DNA from: Rhizobium rhizoryzae
GTDB lineage: Bacteria > Pseudomonadota > Alphaproteobacteria > Rhizobiales > Rhizobiaceae
Reading direction: 5' to 3'
DNA length: 64,000 nucleotides
Assembly: GCF_011046895.1 (NCBI RefSeq)
Contig: NZ_CP049249.1
Location: 1,026,501 to 1,090,500, forward strand
Shown here: in pieces, positions 37,171 through 45,365 of the stretch
Numbering within the stretch: the stretch's first letter is position 1
Layout of the letters: every line of letters starts with the position of its first letter
Program-made: the position numbers and the translations under genes
The notes under the pieces: model-generated
Seen by the model: only the letters and a program-made list of their open reading frames with translations
What the model was told of the DNA's origin: nothing
Databases searched by the model: none

Positions 37171-37189
37171 AAGGAATATATTATTCCTT
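37171..37189. promoter_or_regulatory. Putative RpiR/MurR operator before murQ
   Basis: Perfect inverted repeat AAGGAATA-TAT-TATTCCTT (8-3-8). The same GGAAT(A/T)-N3-(A/T)ATTCC core occurs at 39464-39478 (before rpiR) and 45277-45293 (before the sugar ABC operon). Binding by the RpiR protein encoded at 39490 is inferred. Confidence 0.75.
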
Positions 37190-37235
37190 AAGGGTCATGT
37201 CCAAAATGGTCGCCTGATCAGTTCGTCGTCGGGGA

Positions 37236-38114
37236 TTAAAGTCGCCTTGCGAGAATGATCGAGCCGCTCACCGCATCGCCATCGGCAGGCTTCAAGCGGC
37301 GGCGTACATCGGGTGAAAGCCACGGCTCAAGAGGGCCGGAAAGACCCCCCAGTAGGGTAACCAGAGGCGCACCGTATTCTATCAGCCTGCGCACCAGCGC
37401 ATCGATCTGCTCGGCACCCGCCTGTACGATCTGCCGTGCTGCCGCATCCCCTTGATCCGCATGGCGCAGAACCAGCGGCGCGAAGGTGGCGTAGTCGGTC
37501 GCTGTTGCCTTATCCATCCAGCCGACGATCTTGGCTGGCGTTTGGTCGAAACGGTTCAGCACTTCGTTCAGCAGGGCTGTCTTTTCGCGCCGCCCATCGA
37601 AAGCCCGCAGAGAAAACTGGATGGCCTTCAGGCCGAGGTCGGCACCGCTGCCCTCATCGGAAATCGGAAAGCCATAGCCACCGGCGCGCAACTCCTGACC
37701 GCCGACAATGGCAAGCCCGATGGAGCCCGTACCTGCAATGACGATGCCGCCATCTTGGCCGGAATGGGCTCCTAAACAGGCGGCTGCTCCATCTGAGGTG
37801 AAGCATATGCTGCCGAAAGGATGTGGTAGTGCTTCCAGTTCTTCGCGGGATCCCGCCCGTGTGAGGCCTGCAATGCCGATCCCGGCTTTGACGTTGCGAG
37901 CCTCTAAGGGATTAAGGCCCGCTTCTTCCGCAGCCCCCGTCCAGGCCCGCATAACCGAGGCCCAGGCGTTTTCGACGCCCAGCCGCGTGGTGGCAGGGCC
38001 AGAAAGACCCTGACCCAGCACGTTTCCCGCCTCATCCACCAGTCTCGCACGGCAGCCAGTGCCGCCGCCATCGACACCGAGAAAGAGCACCTGGTCCTTC
38101 AACTCGGCTGTCAT
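37236..38114 (-). CDS. Amino-sugar kinase, BadF/BadG ATPase family (GlcNAc/MurNAc kinase-like)
   Basis: 292-aa ASKHA-fold kinase. The ATG at 38114 overlaps the murA stop by 4 bp; upstream extension lies within murA. Phosphate-binding motif FLGVDGGGTGCRARLVDEAG at 11-30, SDGAAACLGAH, and the adenosine region IVIAGTGSIGLAIVGG and GYGFPISDEGSGADLG are characteristic of N-acetylglucosamine kinases. In this locus it could phosphorylate GlcNAc or MurNAc freed from imported or turned-over wall material. Exact sugar not determinable. Confidence 0.83.
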   Translation of the reverse strand: MTAELKDQVLFLGVDGGGTGCRARLVDEAGNVLGQGLSGPATTRLGVENAWASVMRAWTGAAEEAGLNPLEARNVKAGIGIAGLTRAGSREELEALPHPFGSICFTSDGAAACLGAHSGQDGGIVIAGTGSIGLAIVGGQELRAGGYGFPISDEGSGADLGLKAIQFSLRAFDGRREKTALLNEVLNRFDQTPAKIVGWMDKATATDYATFAPLVLRHADQGDAAARQIVQAGAEQIDALVRRLIEYGAPLVTLLGGLSGPLEPWLSPDVRRRLKPADGDAVSGSIILARRL

Positions 38115-39367
38115 CGGGACACCCGCCGGATGTTTGCGCCGCATTGGGAGAGCTTGCGGTCCAACTGCTCGTAGCCGCGGTCCAGATGATAGACGCGCTT
38201 GATGACCGTTTCGCCCTCTGCCGCAAGCGCTGCCAGAACGAGACAGACGGAGGCGCGCAGGTCCGTCGCCATGACCGGCGCACCCTTGAGGAACGGCTTG
38301 CCTCGCACCAGAGCCACCGCTCCGTTCAGGGCGATATCGGCTCCCAGACGGCCCAGTTCCGGCACATGCATGAAGCGGTTTTCGAAAATGGTTTCGCGAA
38401 TGACGCTTGCTCCATCCGCAAGGCAGGCCATGGCCATGAACTGCGCCTGGAGGTCTGTCGGAAAGCCGGGATAGGGCTCAGTGGTGATATCGGCATGTTT
38501 GATCCGTTCACTGCCGTTCACCACCACCCCCCGGTCTCCGGGCCATACGGTTGCACCCATGCTTTCCAGCACTTGCAGAACGGATGCCATATGCTCCATG
38601 CGCGCATTGACAAGCTCGATCCGTCCGCCGGTGATCATCGCAGCGGCGGCATAGGTGCCTGCTTCCACGCGGTCGGGAATGGCATGGTGGCTGGCAGGCC
38701 GCCAGTTCGTTTCTCCCTTCACCAGAAGGCGATGCGTGCCAGCGCCTTCGATCTCGGCACCCATGGCGGTCAGGCAGGCGACGAGATCCACCACTTCCGG
38801 CTCGCGGGCCGCATTCAGGATTTCCGTTTCACCCTTGGCACAGCAGGCCGCCATCAATGCAGTTTCCGTGGCACCAACCGATGGCCCTGATAGAACGATA
38901 CGCGCACCTTTCAGGCCGCCATTGGTAGACGCAACGATGTAGCCGCCCTCGACGGAGATTGTGGTACCGAGTGCGGTCAGAACCTTCAGGTGCATATCAA
39001 CCGGCCTTGCGCCAATCGCGCAGCCGCCGGGCAAGGAAACGCGGGCGGCACCGAACCGGGACAGGAGAGGGGCCAGCACAAGAATGGAAGCGCGCATTTT
39101 GCGCACCGTTTCATAATCCACTTCGCCCGGCGTCAGTTGCGCTGCGTGAATGGTGGTGCCTGCCGCATCCTGTCTCAGTTCCGCGCCATACTGGGAAATA
39201 ATCCGCAGCATGTTCTCCACATCCGAGACCTTCGGCAGGTTCGTCAGCTCCAGCGGATGGGGAGAGAGGAGCGCTGCGGCGATTTGCGGAAGAGCGGCGT
39301 TCTTGGCACCGGAAATCGGCACTGCGCCATCCAGCCTGTTGCCGCCAGTGATATGCAGTTCGTCCAT
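38111..39367 (-). CDS. murA: UDP-N-acetylglucosamine 1-carboxyvinyltransferase (MurA-type, likely second copy)
   Basis: Transfers enolpyruvate from PEP to UDP-GlcNAc, first committed step of peptidoglycan precursor synthesis. 418 aa. Lys22 (GAKNAALP) and the PEP/fosfomycin-reactive Cys116 in [14 protein letters not shown] are present, so it should be active and fosfomycin-sensitive. Placement in a recycling operon under an RpiR regulator is unusual; a housekeeping murA is normally elsewhere, so this is probably a paralogue. It is translationally coupled to the sugar kinase downstream and divergent from rpiR. Confidence 0.88.
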   Translation of the reverse strand: MDELHITGGNRLDGAVPISGAKNAALPQIAAALLSPHPLELTNLPKVSDVENMLRIISQYGAELRQDAAGTTIHAAQLTPGEVDYETVRKMRASILVLAPLLSRFGAARVSLPGGCAIGARPVDMHLKVLTALGTTISVEGGYIVASTNGGLKGARIVLSGPSVGATETALMAACCAKGETEILNAAREPEVVDLVACLTAMGAEIEGAGTHRLLVKGETNWRPASHHAIPDRVEAGTYAAAAMITGGRIELVNARMEHMASVLQVLESMGATVWPGDRGVVVNGSERIKHADITTEPYPGFPTDLQAQFMAMACLADGASVIRETIFENRFMHVPELGRLGADIALNGAVALVRGKPFLKGAPVMATDLRASVCLVLAALAAEGETVIKRVYHLDRGYEQLDRKLSQCGANIRRVSR

Positions 39368-39463
39368 GGGCTCGTCATCCGGTCAAAGACTGCGACATGC
39401 AGGATTCGGGGGGTGACCGATCATAGGATAGGCGCTATAATATTCCAGATAATTTTTAAATTT

Positions 39464-39478
39464 CGAATAGCTTATTCC
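39464..39478. promoter_or_regulatory. Putative RpiR operator at the rpiR start
   Basis: CGAATA-GCT-TATTCC matches the GGAATA-N3-TATTCC palindrome before murQ with one mismatch. It ends 2 bp before the GGAGGG ribosome-binding site of rpiR, so binding would block initiation; murA reads the other way from this region. Confidence 0.65.
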
Positions 39479-39489
39479 GTGGAGGGATC

Positions 39490-40338
39490 ATGTCGGTTCT
39501 CAAGGTTATCCAGGCGAAGCTGGATTCCATGACGGATGCCGAGCGCCAGATCGGCCAGTTCATTATCGATGATCCCGACCGCATGGTTCAGCTTTCCTCG
39601 GCCGAACTGGCGGCTGCCACTGGGCGCAGCCAGTCCAGCGTGGTCAAGTTCTCGCAGAAGATCGGCTATGATGGCTATCAGCAGCTGAAGCTTGCCGTCA
39701 CCAAGGCCAAGGCACAGGAATGGCGCGTGCCTTCCGGCATGATCCACGGCACGATCGATGCAGGCGATAATTTCGTCACCATTCAGCAGAAGCTGGTGGC
39801 GAGCAAGGTGTCTGCCATGCAGCAGACCATGCAGGTGAACGCCGAGGATGCGGTGACGCAAGCGGTTGCAGCACTTGCCAAGGCACGCCGTATTCATCTG
39901 GCGGGCATCGGTGCCTCATCGCTGGTAGCGCGGGACTTTTCCTACAAACTGCTGAAGCTTGGCCTGATGGTGCTGATGGACCGCGACCCGCACGTGCAGA
40001 TGGCGAATGCTGCCTCGTTGGGCGAGCGCGACGTGCTTTTCGCCATTTCGCAGTCAGGCGGCAACAGTGAGACGATCCGGCTGGCGGAACTGGCCCGCAC
40101 ATGCGGAGCCAAGGTCATTACACTGACAGGCCTCCACGGTAACAAGCTGGCGCAACTGGCCGACATCTCGCTGCATACGGTGGCTGATGAGGAGCGGGTT
40201 CGCTCCTCCGCCATCACGTCACGCGATGCGCAGCTTGCCATCTGCGATCTCGTTTTCCTGCTGCTGATTGCCAAGCTTCCTGGCGCAAACGATGCCATTC
40301 ACGCCAGCGAGGCGGCAGTTTCCATCCTCAAGACTTAG
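39490..40338 (+). CDS. RpiR-family transcriptional regulator with SIS domain (MurR-like)
   Basis: 282 aa. N-terminal RpiR helix-turn-helix (about 1-77) with LSSAELAAATGRSQSSVVKF; C-terminal SIS sugar-phosphate domain about 125-255 with HLAGIGASSLVARDFSYKL, VLFAISQSGGNSETIRLAEL and VITLTG. The effector is likely MurNAc 6-phosphate or GlcNAc 6-phosphate, as for E. coli MurR, given the neighbours. It is divergent from murA, with an operator-like palindrome immediately before its ribosome-binding site, indicating autoregulation. Confidence 0.88.
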   Translation: MSVLKVIQAKLDSMTDAERQIGQFIIDDPDRMVQLSSAELAAATGRSQSSVVKFSQKIGYDGYQQLKLAVTKAKAQEWRVPSGMIHGTIDAGDNFVTIQQKLVASKVSAMQQTMQVNAEDAVTQAVAALAKARRIHLAGIGASSLVARDFSYKLLKLGLMVLMDRDPHVQMANAASLGERDVLFAISQSGGNSETIRLAELARTCGAKVITLTGLHGNKLAQLADISLHTVADEERVRSSAITSRDAQLAICDLVFLLLIAKLPGANDAIHASEAAVSILKT

Positions 40339-40343
40339 GTAGA

Positions 40344-40364
40344 GGGCGCTACTTGATAGCGCCC
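40344..40364. terminator. Hairpin between convergent rpiR and sugar permease
   Basis: Stem GGGCGCTA / TAGCGCCC with CTTGA loop, 5 bp after the rpiR stop and covering the permease stop codon (40349-40351). No T-run; a bidirectional terminator is possible. Confidence 0.4.
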
Positions 40365-41197
40365 GCCGTCATGCCATTGATGAATTGCCGTGACAGAGCG
40401 ATGTAGAGAATGATGATCGGCAGTGCCGAGAGCGTGAGGCCGGAAAACAGCACGCCCCAATCCGTGCCGAACTCACCCATGAAGGTCGTCAGGCCCTGCG
40501 GCAGGGTTTTCAGATTGTTGTTCTGGATGAAGATCAGCGGGAAGAAGAAGTCGTTCCAGATGGGTACCACGTTCTGGATCGCGGCAATCACCATGGCAGG
40601 ACGCACCAGCGGCAGCATGATGGACCACATGATGCGGGCCTCGTTCGCCCCATCCATGCGCGCTGCATCTTCCAGCTCGTTTGGCAGGCTGCGAATGAAG
40701 CCGGTCATGATGAAGACGGTCGTCGGCAGGCCGGTGGCGACATAGATGAAGATCAGCGAGAGCCGCGAGTCGATCAGGCCGAAATCGCGCATCTGGATGA
40801 AGAGGGGAATGATGGCAAGCTTCAGCGGCAGGGTCAGGCCCGCAAGGAAGAACAGCAGAATGAGGCCGGAGCCACGAAATTCGTAGCGGGCAATGGCATA
40901 GGCCGCCATGGTGCCGAGGATCAGGATCAGCGCAATTGAGGCGCCGGTAACGATGAGCGAATTGCCCATGTAGAGCAGAAAATCCGTCTCGTTCCACACC
41001 CGCAAAATGCTCTTCACATTGGTGAAGTCTGGAATTGAGAACGGCGACTGGAAAATCTGAGCATTGGTTTTGAAGGCGGAAAACACCATGATGACGATAG
41101 GAGCCAGCATGACGATGCTGTTGCCGATCAGAAGAATCTGGATCAGCCCATCCCAGCCGAAGGTGCGGAATGTGCTGCTCTCGACGGATTTCCTCAT
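40349..41197 (-). CDS. Sugar ABC transporter permease (MalG/CUT1 type)
   Basis: Inner-membrane permease, 282 aa, six hydrophobic segments. The CUT1 coupling loop EDAARMDGANEARIMWSIML lies near 173-192, and the C-terminus QFINGMTAGAIK is typical of MalG-type proteins. It starts inside the 4-bp overlap with the MalF-type permease and is the last gene of a five-gene leftward operon. Confidence 0.9.
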   Translation of the reverse strand: MRKSVESSTFRTFGWDGLIQILLIGNSIVMLAPIVIMVFSAFKTNAQIFQSPFSIPDFTNVKSILRVWNETDFLLYMGNSLIVTGASIALILILGTMAAYAIARYEFRGSGLILLFFLAGLTLPLKLAIIPLFIQMRDFGLIDSRLSLIFIYVATGLPTTVFIMTGFIRSLPNELEDAARMDGANEARIMWSIMLPLVRPAMVIAAIQNVVPIWNDFFFPLIFIQNNNLKTLPQGLTTFMGEFGTDWGVLFSGLTLSALPIIILYIALSRQFINGMTAGAIK

Positions 41198-42114
41198 AGC
41201 TGGATCTCCCGCTTGCGCAGCCGGATGGTGATGACGCTGGAAACCACGGCGATGAACAGGAAGATCAGCACAGCGAGCGCACTGCCGGGACCGAAGTTTT
41301 CAGCCGACGCAGACATGCTGCCGAAGGCAGTCCGGTAGAAGTAGAGGCCAAGCACGTCTGTTGCGCCATGCGGCGAGCCATCGACGCCACCCATGATGAA
41401 GGGCAGTTCAAACCAGTTGAACGCACCGACGAAGAGCAGGGTGAAGACAACGGTAGCGGAAGGCGCGACCAGCGGCCAGACGATCTTGCTCATCTTCACC
41501 CATTCGCTTTCGGTTTCCATCCGCACGGCATCCAGGATTTCTGAAGGGATGCGCTGCATGCCAGCAAGAAAAACCAGCGTCGGGAAACCCACCATGTGCC
41601 AGGCATTGGCAACGACAATCGCGGTCAGTGCTGTCGAATCCTGCCCCAGCCATGGCTGGGCCAGACTGCCAAGTCCGACCGCGCGAAGGCTCGCATTCAC
41701 CGCGCCGAATAGCGGATGATAGAACAGTTTCCACAGCAGACCGACGATGACGGTCGAAAGCACGACCGGCAGAAACACAGCGATGCGGTGGAAGCGCGCA
41801 CCCCAAAGCTCGCGCCACAGGCAATAGGCGAGAATGAAGCCAAGGCCGTTCTGCAACACCATCAGGGCGAAGAAGACGAAGATATTGTGTTTGAACGCGT
41901 TGATCGTTCGTTCCGAGAACGGAAACTCAAACAAAACGCGATGGAAATTATCAAACCAGATGAAATCGCCACGAGCCAGCCCGTGCCATTCATAGAAGGC
42001 ATAGGCGAAGGCCGATAGGATCGGATAGACGAGAAACAGACACATGAAGGCAATGGGCGGCACGACGAGTGCTGCAATCCATAATCTTCGACCTGTCAAC
42101 TGGCTGGAAATCAT
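41194..42114 (-). CDS. Sugar ABC transporter permease (MalF/CUT1 type)
   Basis: Inner-membrane permease, 306 aa from the ATG at 42114, which follows AGGAT; a GTG five codons earlier is the alternative. Coupling loop ILDAVRMETESEWVKMSKIV is near 203-222, and the N-terminal helix LWIAALVVPPIAFMCLFLVY is typical. It pairs with the MalG-type permease. Confidence 0.88.
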   Translation of the reverse strand: MISSQLTGRRLWIAALVVPPIAFMCLFLVYPILSAFAYAFYEWHGLARGDFIWFDNFHRVLFEFPFSERTINAFKHNIFVFFALMVLQNGLGFILAYCLWRELWGARFHRIAVFLPVVLSTVIVGLLWKLFYHPLFGAVNASLRAVGLGSLAQPWLGQDSTALTAIVVANAWHMVGFPTLVFLAGMQRIPSEILDAVRMETESEWVKMSKIVWPLVAPSATVVFTLLFVGAFNWFELPFIMGGVDGSPHGATDVLGLYFYRTAFGSMSASAENFGPGSALAVLIFLFIAVVSSVITIRLRKREIQL

Positions 42115-42176
42115 CAGACGATCCTGCACGGCCTGCGAGGGAAAGGGTCGCCCTATTCAGGCGACCCATTGAGATG

Positions 42177-43415
42177 TTACTTTTTGAACGGCGCGTACCA
42201 GGCAGCCAGACCATCGGTCATCGACTTGCCGACATCGGCGGGTGTCGCCTGACCATTCAGCAGCTTGGAAACGCCAGCCTGGATGAGGTTGGAGCCCGTG
42301 GGTTCGCCGTAACGGAAGTTCACCAGCGTCATATAGGCGATGGAGTTCTTGTTCAGCTCTGCCACCTTGGCCAGAAGCGGGCTGTCGAAGGTGACGCCCG
42401 GAACCGCGGACACATTGCTGAGGCGGTTGGCAAAGGCCTGCGCGAATTCCTTGCTGGCCGCGTAGTTCAGGAACTTGACGGCGGCAGCCTCATCCTTTGG
42501 CTTGGCATTGGCACCGAAACCGGAATCGAAGAACAGGCCGACGAGCTTCTCGTCTTCCGCCTTCAGGCCGGGGGCTGCGAAGACACCCATCTTCAGCGCC
42601 GGGTTCTGCTTGGCAAAGTTTGCCAGTTCGAAGGAACCGCCTGCGAACATGCCTGCCATGCCGGAGGTAAAGAGCTGCTGGGCGGAGGCGTAATCAAGAC
42701 CGACGAAACCTTCCGGGAAGTATTTGGAGATTTCCTTCAGCTTCGTCAGCGCCTCGACGTAGCGCTTGTCGTTGAAGTCTGTCTTGCCCGCCATCAAGTC
42801 TGCATAAAATGCCTTGCCCATGATGGAGGAGGTGAGTGCCGAAACGATGGTTTCGTTCTGCCACGCGGTTGCCGTGCCGTTCGCGAAAGGCATGACACCC
42901 GCGGCCTTCAGCTTTTCGCAGGCAGCGATGAACTCATCCCAGCTCTTCGGCTCTGTGATGCCGTTCTTCTGGAAGATTTCGGTGTTGTAGATCACCAGCA
43001 TGGTCTGGCTTGCAGCAGGCACCGCATACAGCGTCTTGTTGGAGCGCATGGTGACAGATGCGAGCGCGGCTTCGGAGAAGCCCTTGACCGCTGGAATCTT
43101 CTTGTCGTCGAGCGGCATCAGGTAGCCAGCGCCGGCAAGACTTTCGATGCCGCCATAGGTGCGCGTCATCATCAGGTCCGGACCCTTGCCACCGGCAAGT
43201 GCTGTGGAAAGCACCGTGTTGTAGTTGGTGGCCTCGAACGCCTCGAACTTGATGGTGATATCAGGGTTCGCCTTGGTGAAATCGGCGAAGAACTTTTCGT
43301 ATTCGGCCTTGTCTTCCTGGCGCCAGGTCCAGAATGAAAGCTCGGTCGCGAAGGTCGCGGTTGCTGACAACAGGTTTGTGCAGGCGATGGCTGCTCCCAA
43401 AAGAAGTCTTTTCAT
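42177..43415 (-). CDS. Sugar ABC transporter binding protein (SBP family 1)
   Basis: Periplasmic sugar-binding protein, 412 aa from the ATG at 43415 (MKRLLLGAAIACT) after GAGG; the longer open frame overlaps the ATPase gene. Signal peptide ends near FAT (residue 24). Mature features: ELSFWTWRQEDKAEYEKFFA, GGKGPDLMMTRTYGG, and the conserved interdomain MPFANGTATAWQNE. Substrate unknown; the shared operator with murQ and the HAD phosphatase gene suggest an amino sugar or cell-wall-derived saccharide. Confidence 0.87.
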   Translation of the reverse strand: MKRLLLGAAIACTNLLSATATFATELSFWTWRQEDKAEYEKFFADFTKANPDITIKFEAFEATNYNTVLSTALAGGKGPDLMMTRTYGGIESLAGAGYLMPLDDKKIPAVKGFSEAALASVTMRSNKTLYAVPAASQTMLVIYNTEIFQKNGITEPKSWDEFIAACEKLKAAGVMPFANGTATAWQNETIVSALTSSIMGKAFYADLMAGKTDFNDKRYVEALTKLKEISKYFPEGFVGLDYASAQQLFTSGMAGMFAGGSFELANFAKQNPALKMGVFAAPGLKAEDEKLVGLFFDSGFGANAKPKDEAAAVKFLNYAASKEFAQAFANRLSNVSAVPGVTFDSPLLAKVAELNKNSIAYMTLVNFRYGEPTGSNLIQAGVSKLLNGQATPADVGKSMTDGLAAWYAPFKK

Positions 43416-43458
43416 GTGTTCCTCTCTCTTTGTTTTATCATTCACAGGGTAACCATCC

Positions 43459-44529
43459 TCACATCGCCAGGCGTTGTGAGGTCTTGCTGCTGAAGAAGTG
43501 GAGCTTGTCCGCCATAACGCGGATCTTGACCGGCGTATCGGGCGCGTATTGCGTATCCGGCGTGCAGCGAATGGAAACCGGTGCTCCTTCGCCCATCTTG
43601 ACATAGACGTAGGCGCTGTCTCCCAGATATTCGGTGTAAACCACCTGTGCGGCAAAGCCTTCGCCCTGAAGATCGGGAGAAATGCTCATTCCATCCGGGC
43701 GCACGCCCATCATCAACTCACGATCTGCGGCAGAGGGCAGGCGTGTCAACGAAATCGCGCCAATGCCGGGCGCGATCAACCGATCTCCCTCGCGCTCGAC
43801 ACCAAGCATCGCCATGCGCGGCGAGCCGATAAAGTTCGCCACGAAGGTATTGGCCGGTGTCTCATAGAGTTCACGCGGAGAACCGAACTGCTCGATCCGG
43901 CCGCCATTCATCACCACAATCCGGTCTGCCAGGGTCATGGCCTCCACCTGGTCATGCGTGACATAGATGGTCGTGCCGCCGATCTCGCGGTGAAGGCGGG
44001 CAATCTCAAGCCGCACCTCCGAGCGAAGTGCTGCATCGAGATTGGACAGCGGCTCATCCAGCAGCAGAAGCTGCGGCTTGCGCACCAGTGCGCGCCCGAT
44101 GGCCACACGCTGGCGCTGACCGCCTGAAAGCTCGCGCGGCTTGCGCTCAAGCAGAGGTTCAAGCCGCAGCATGCGCGTTGCTTCCGCAATGCGCGCCTCC
44201 ACTTCCGCCTTGCTCAACCCCATCAGCCGCGCACCGAAGGCCATGTTCTCGTAAACGTCCATGTGCGGATAAAGCGCATAGGACTGGAACACCATGGCGA
44301 TGCCGCGGCGTGAGGGGGCCACCTCGTTCATGCGCTTGTCGTTTAGCAGGAACTCGCCATCCGTAATCGGGTCCAGCCCTGCGATGAGGCGCAGAAGAGT
44401 GGATTTCCCGCAGCCGGAAGGGCCAACGAAGACGATGAGTTCGCGATCATTCACATCGAGATCGATGCCATGCAAGACCTCTACGGCCTTGAAACGCTTT
44501 TTGATTCCGCGCAGTGACAATCGAGCCAA
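43459..44529 (-). CDS. Sugar ABC transporter ATPase (MalK/UgpC type)
   Basis: 356 aa. The start appears to be TTG at 44529, with GGAG about 8 bases upstream. Walker A GPSGCGKST at 36-44, Q-loop MVFQSYALYPHMDVYENMAF, signature LSGGQRQRVAIGRAL, Walker B LLLLDEPLSNLDAALR, H-loop THDQVEA and a C-terminal TOBE/regulatory region (MMGVRPDGMSIS) are complete. It powers the CUT1 permeases encoded downstream. Confidence 0.9.
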   Translation of the reverse strand: MARLSLRGIKKRFKAVEVLHGIDLDVNDRELIVFVGPSGCGKSTLLRLIAGLDPITDGEFLLNDKRMNEVAPSRRGIAMVFQSYALYPHMDVYENMAFGARLMGLSKAEVEARIAEATRMLRLEPLLERKPRELSGGQRQRVAIGRALVRKPQLLLLDEPLSNLDAALRSEVRLEIARLHREIGGTTIYVTHDQVEAMTLADRIVVMNGGRIEQFGSPRELYETPANTFVANFIGSPRMAMLGVEREGDRLIAPGIGAISLTRLPSAADRELMMGVRPDGMSISPDLQGEGFAAQVVYTEYLGDSAYVYVKMGEGAPVSIRCTPDTQYAPDTPVKIRVMADKLHFFSSKTSQRLAM

Positions 44530-44553
44530 GTGGCAAACTCCGTGTCTGATCGG

Positions 44554-45192
44554 TCAAAGCTGCTGGGCAGCGGTTGGCTGCCTCAGCACTTGTTCTATGT
44601 GGGAAATCGTTTCCGCCGCAGTGGTGTGATAGATGCTGTTCCACCCGAGGCGACGGGATGTGTGAATATTGTCCAGCGTATCGTCGACGAAAATGATCTG
44701 GTCTGCCGAAACATTCTCGCGCTCCTGTACAGCAAGATAGATGTCTTCGGCAGGCTTCTCCATGCCCATTTCATGAGACAGGTAGCAGGCGTCGAAAAAC
44801 TCCGGCCCCAGAAGCTCTTCTATGATGTGCCGCCAGTGAATGGCTTGCGTGTTCGAAAGGCAGACCACCCGATGCGCCACCCGGAGCTGGCGCACATAGC
44901 TGGCCATCTCTTCCAGCACGCCGCTCAGAAGTGCGGTTTCCGCCGCAAGAACTTGTTCAATCTTGAGGCCGTAAATGTGCTGAACCCGGTCGAGATAATC
45001 ACCTTCGCTGATCCGCCCAAGGCGAAATAGCATATTGGCTTCAGCTAGGCCGGCATCGGGAGCGGAACCGCCACTCCACCGACCGCCTGCCTCGAGCGCA
45101 GTCCTGCGCCTGTCAGCATTCAGCTCGATGAAAACTCCGCCGACATCAAAAACGAAGAGCAGCTGATCGCGCTGTTGTGTCTGCCCGCCCAT
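44554..45192 (-). CDS. HAD-superfamily hydrolase (subfamily IA)
   Basis: 212 aa from the ATG at 45192, which follows GGAGG; a TTG at 45213 would start upstream of that site. Motif I FDVGGVFIEL supplies the nucleophile Asp but has Gly two residues on, as in YihX-like sugar-phosphate phosphatases; motif II is CLSNTQ, motif III lysine is in MGMEKPAEDIY and motif IV is FVDDTLDNI. It is the first gene of the sugar ABC operon. Dephosphorylation of a hexose or amino-sugar phosphate is a reasonable guess. Confidence 0.8.
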   Translation of the reverse strand: MGGQTQQRDQLLFVFDVGGVFIELNADRRRTALEAGGRWSGGSAPDAGLAEANMLFRLGRISEGDYLDRVQHIYGLKIEQVLAAETALLSGVLEEMASYVRQLRVAHRVVCLSNTQAIHWRHIIEELLGPEFFDACYLSHEMGMEKPAEDIYLAVQERENVSADQIIFVDDTLDNIHTSRRLGWNSIYHTTAAETISHIEQVLRQPTAAQQL

Positions 45193-45276
45193 CCAATGCC
45201 CTCCACAGGTCAAACCCGTAATGGGAAGGAGAACGCCCTACATCCTTCCGTTCTCGCTCACATTGGCAAATCGCGG

Positions 45277-45293
45277 AGGAATTATCAATTCCT
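45277..45293. promoter_or_regulatory. Putative RpiR operator before the HAD/sugar ABC operon
   Basis: Perfect inverted repeat AGGAATT-ATC-AATTCCT (7-3-7), 85 bp upstream of the HAD start. It has the same arm sequence and 3-nt centre as the palindrome before murQ. Confidence 0.68.
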
Positions 45294-45332
45294 AATATCG
45301 TAAAAATCTAGAATAAAATATTTTGAGTAAGG

Positions 45333-45354
45333 GGGCCGGTCCTACGACCGACCC
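45333..45354 (-). terminator. Probable terminator of the AfuABC-like/IMPase operon
   Basis: Stem GGGTCGGTC / GACCGGCCC (one mismatch) with a GTAG loop on the minus strand, 12 bp after the phosphatase stop. The downstream tract is only moderately T-rich. Confidence 0.5.
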
Positions 45355-45365
45355 GCTCAGGAGTT

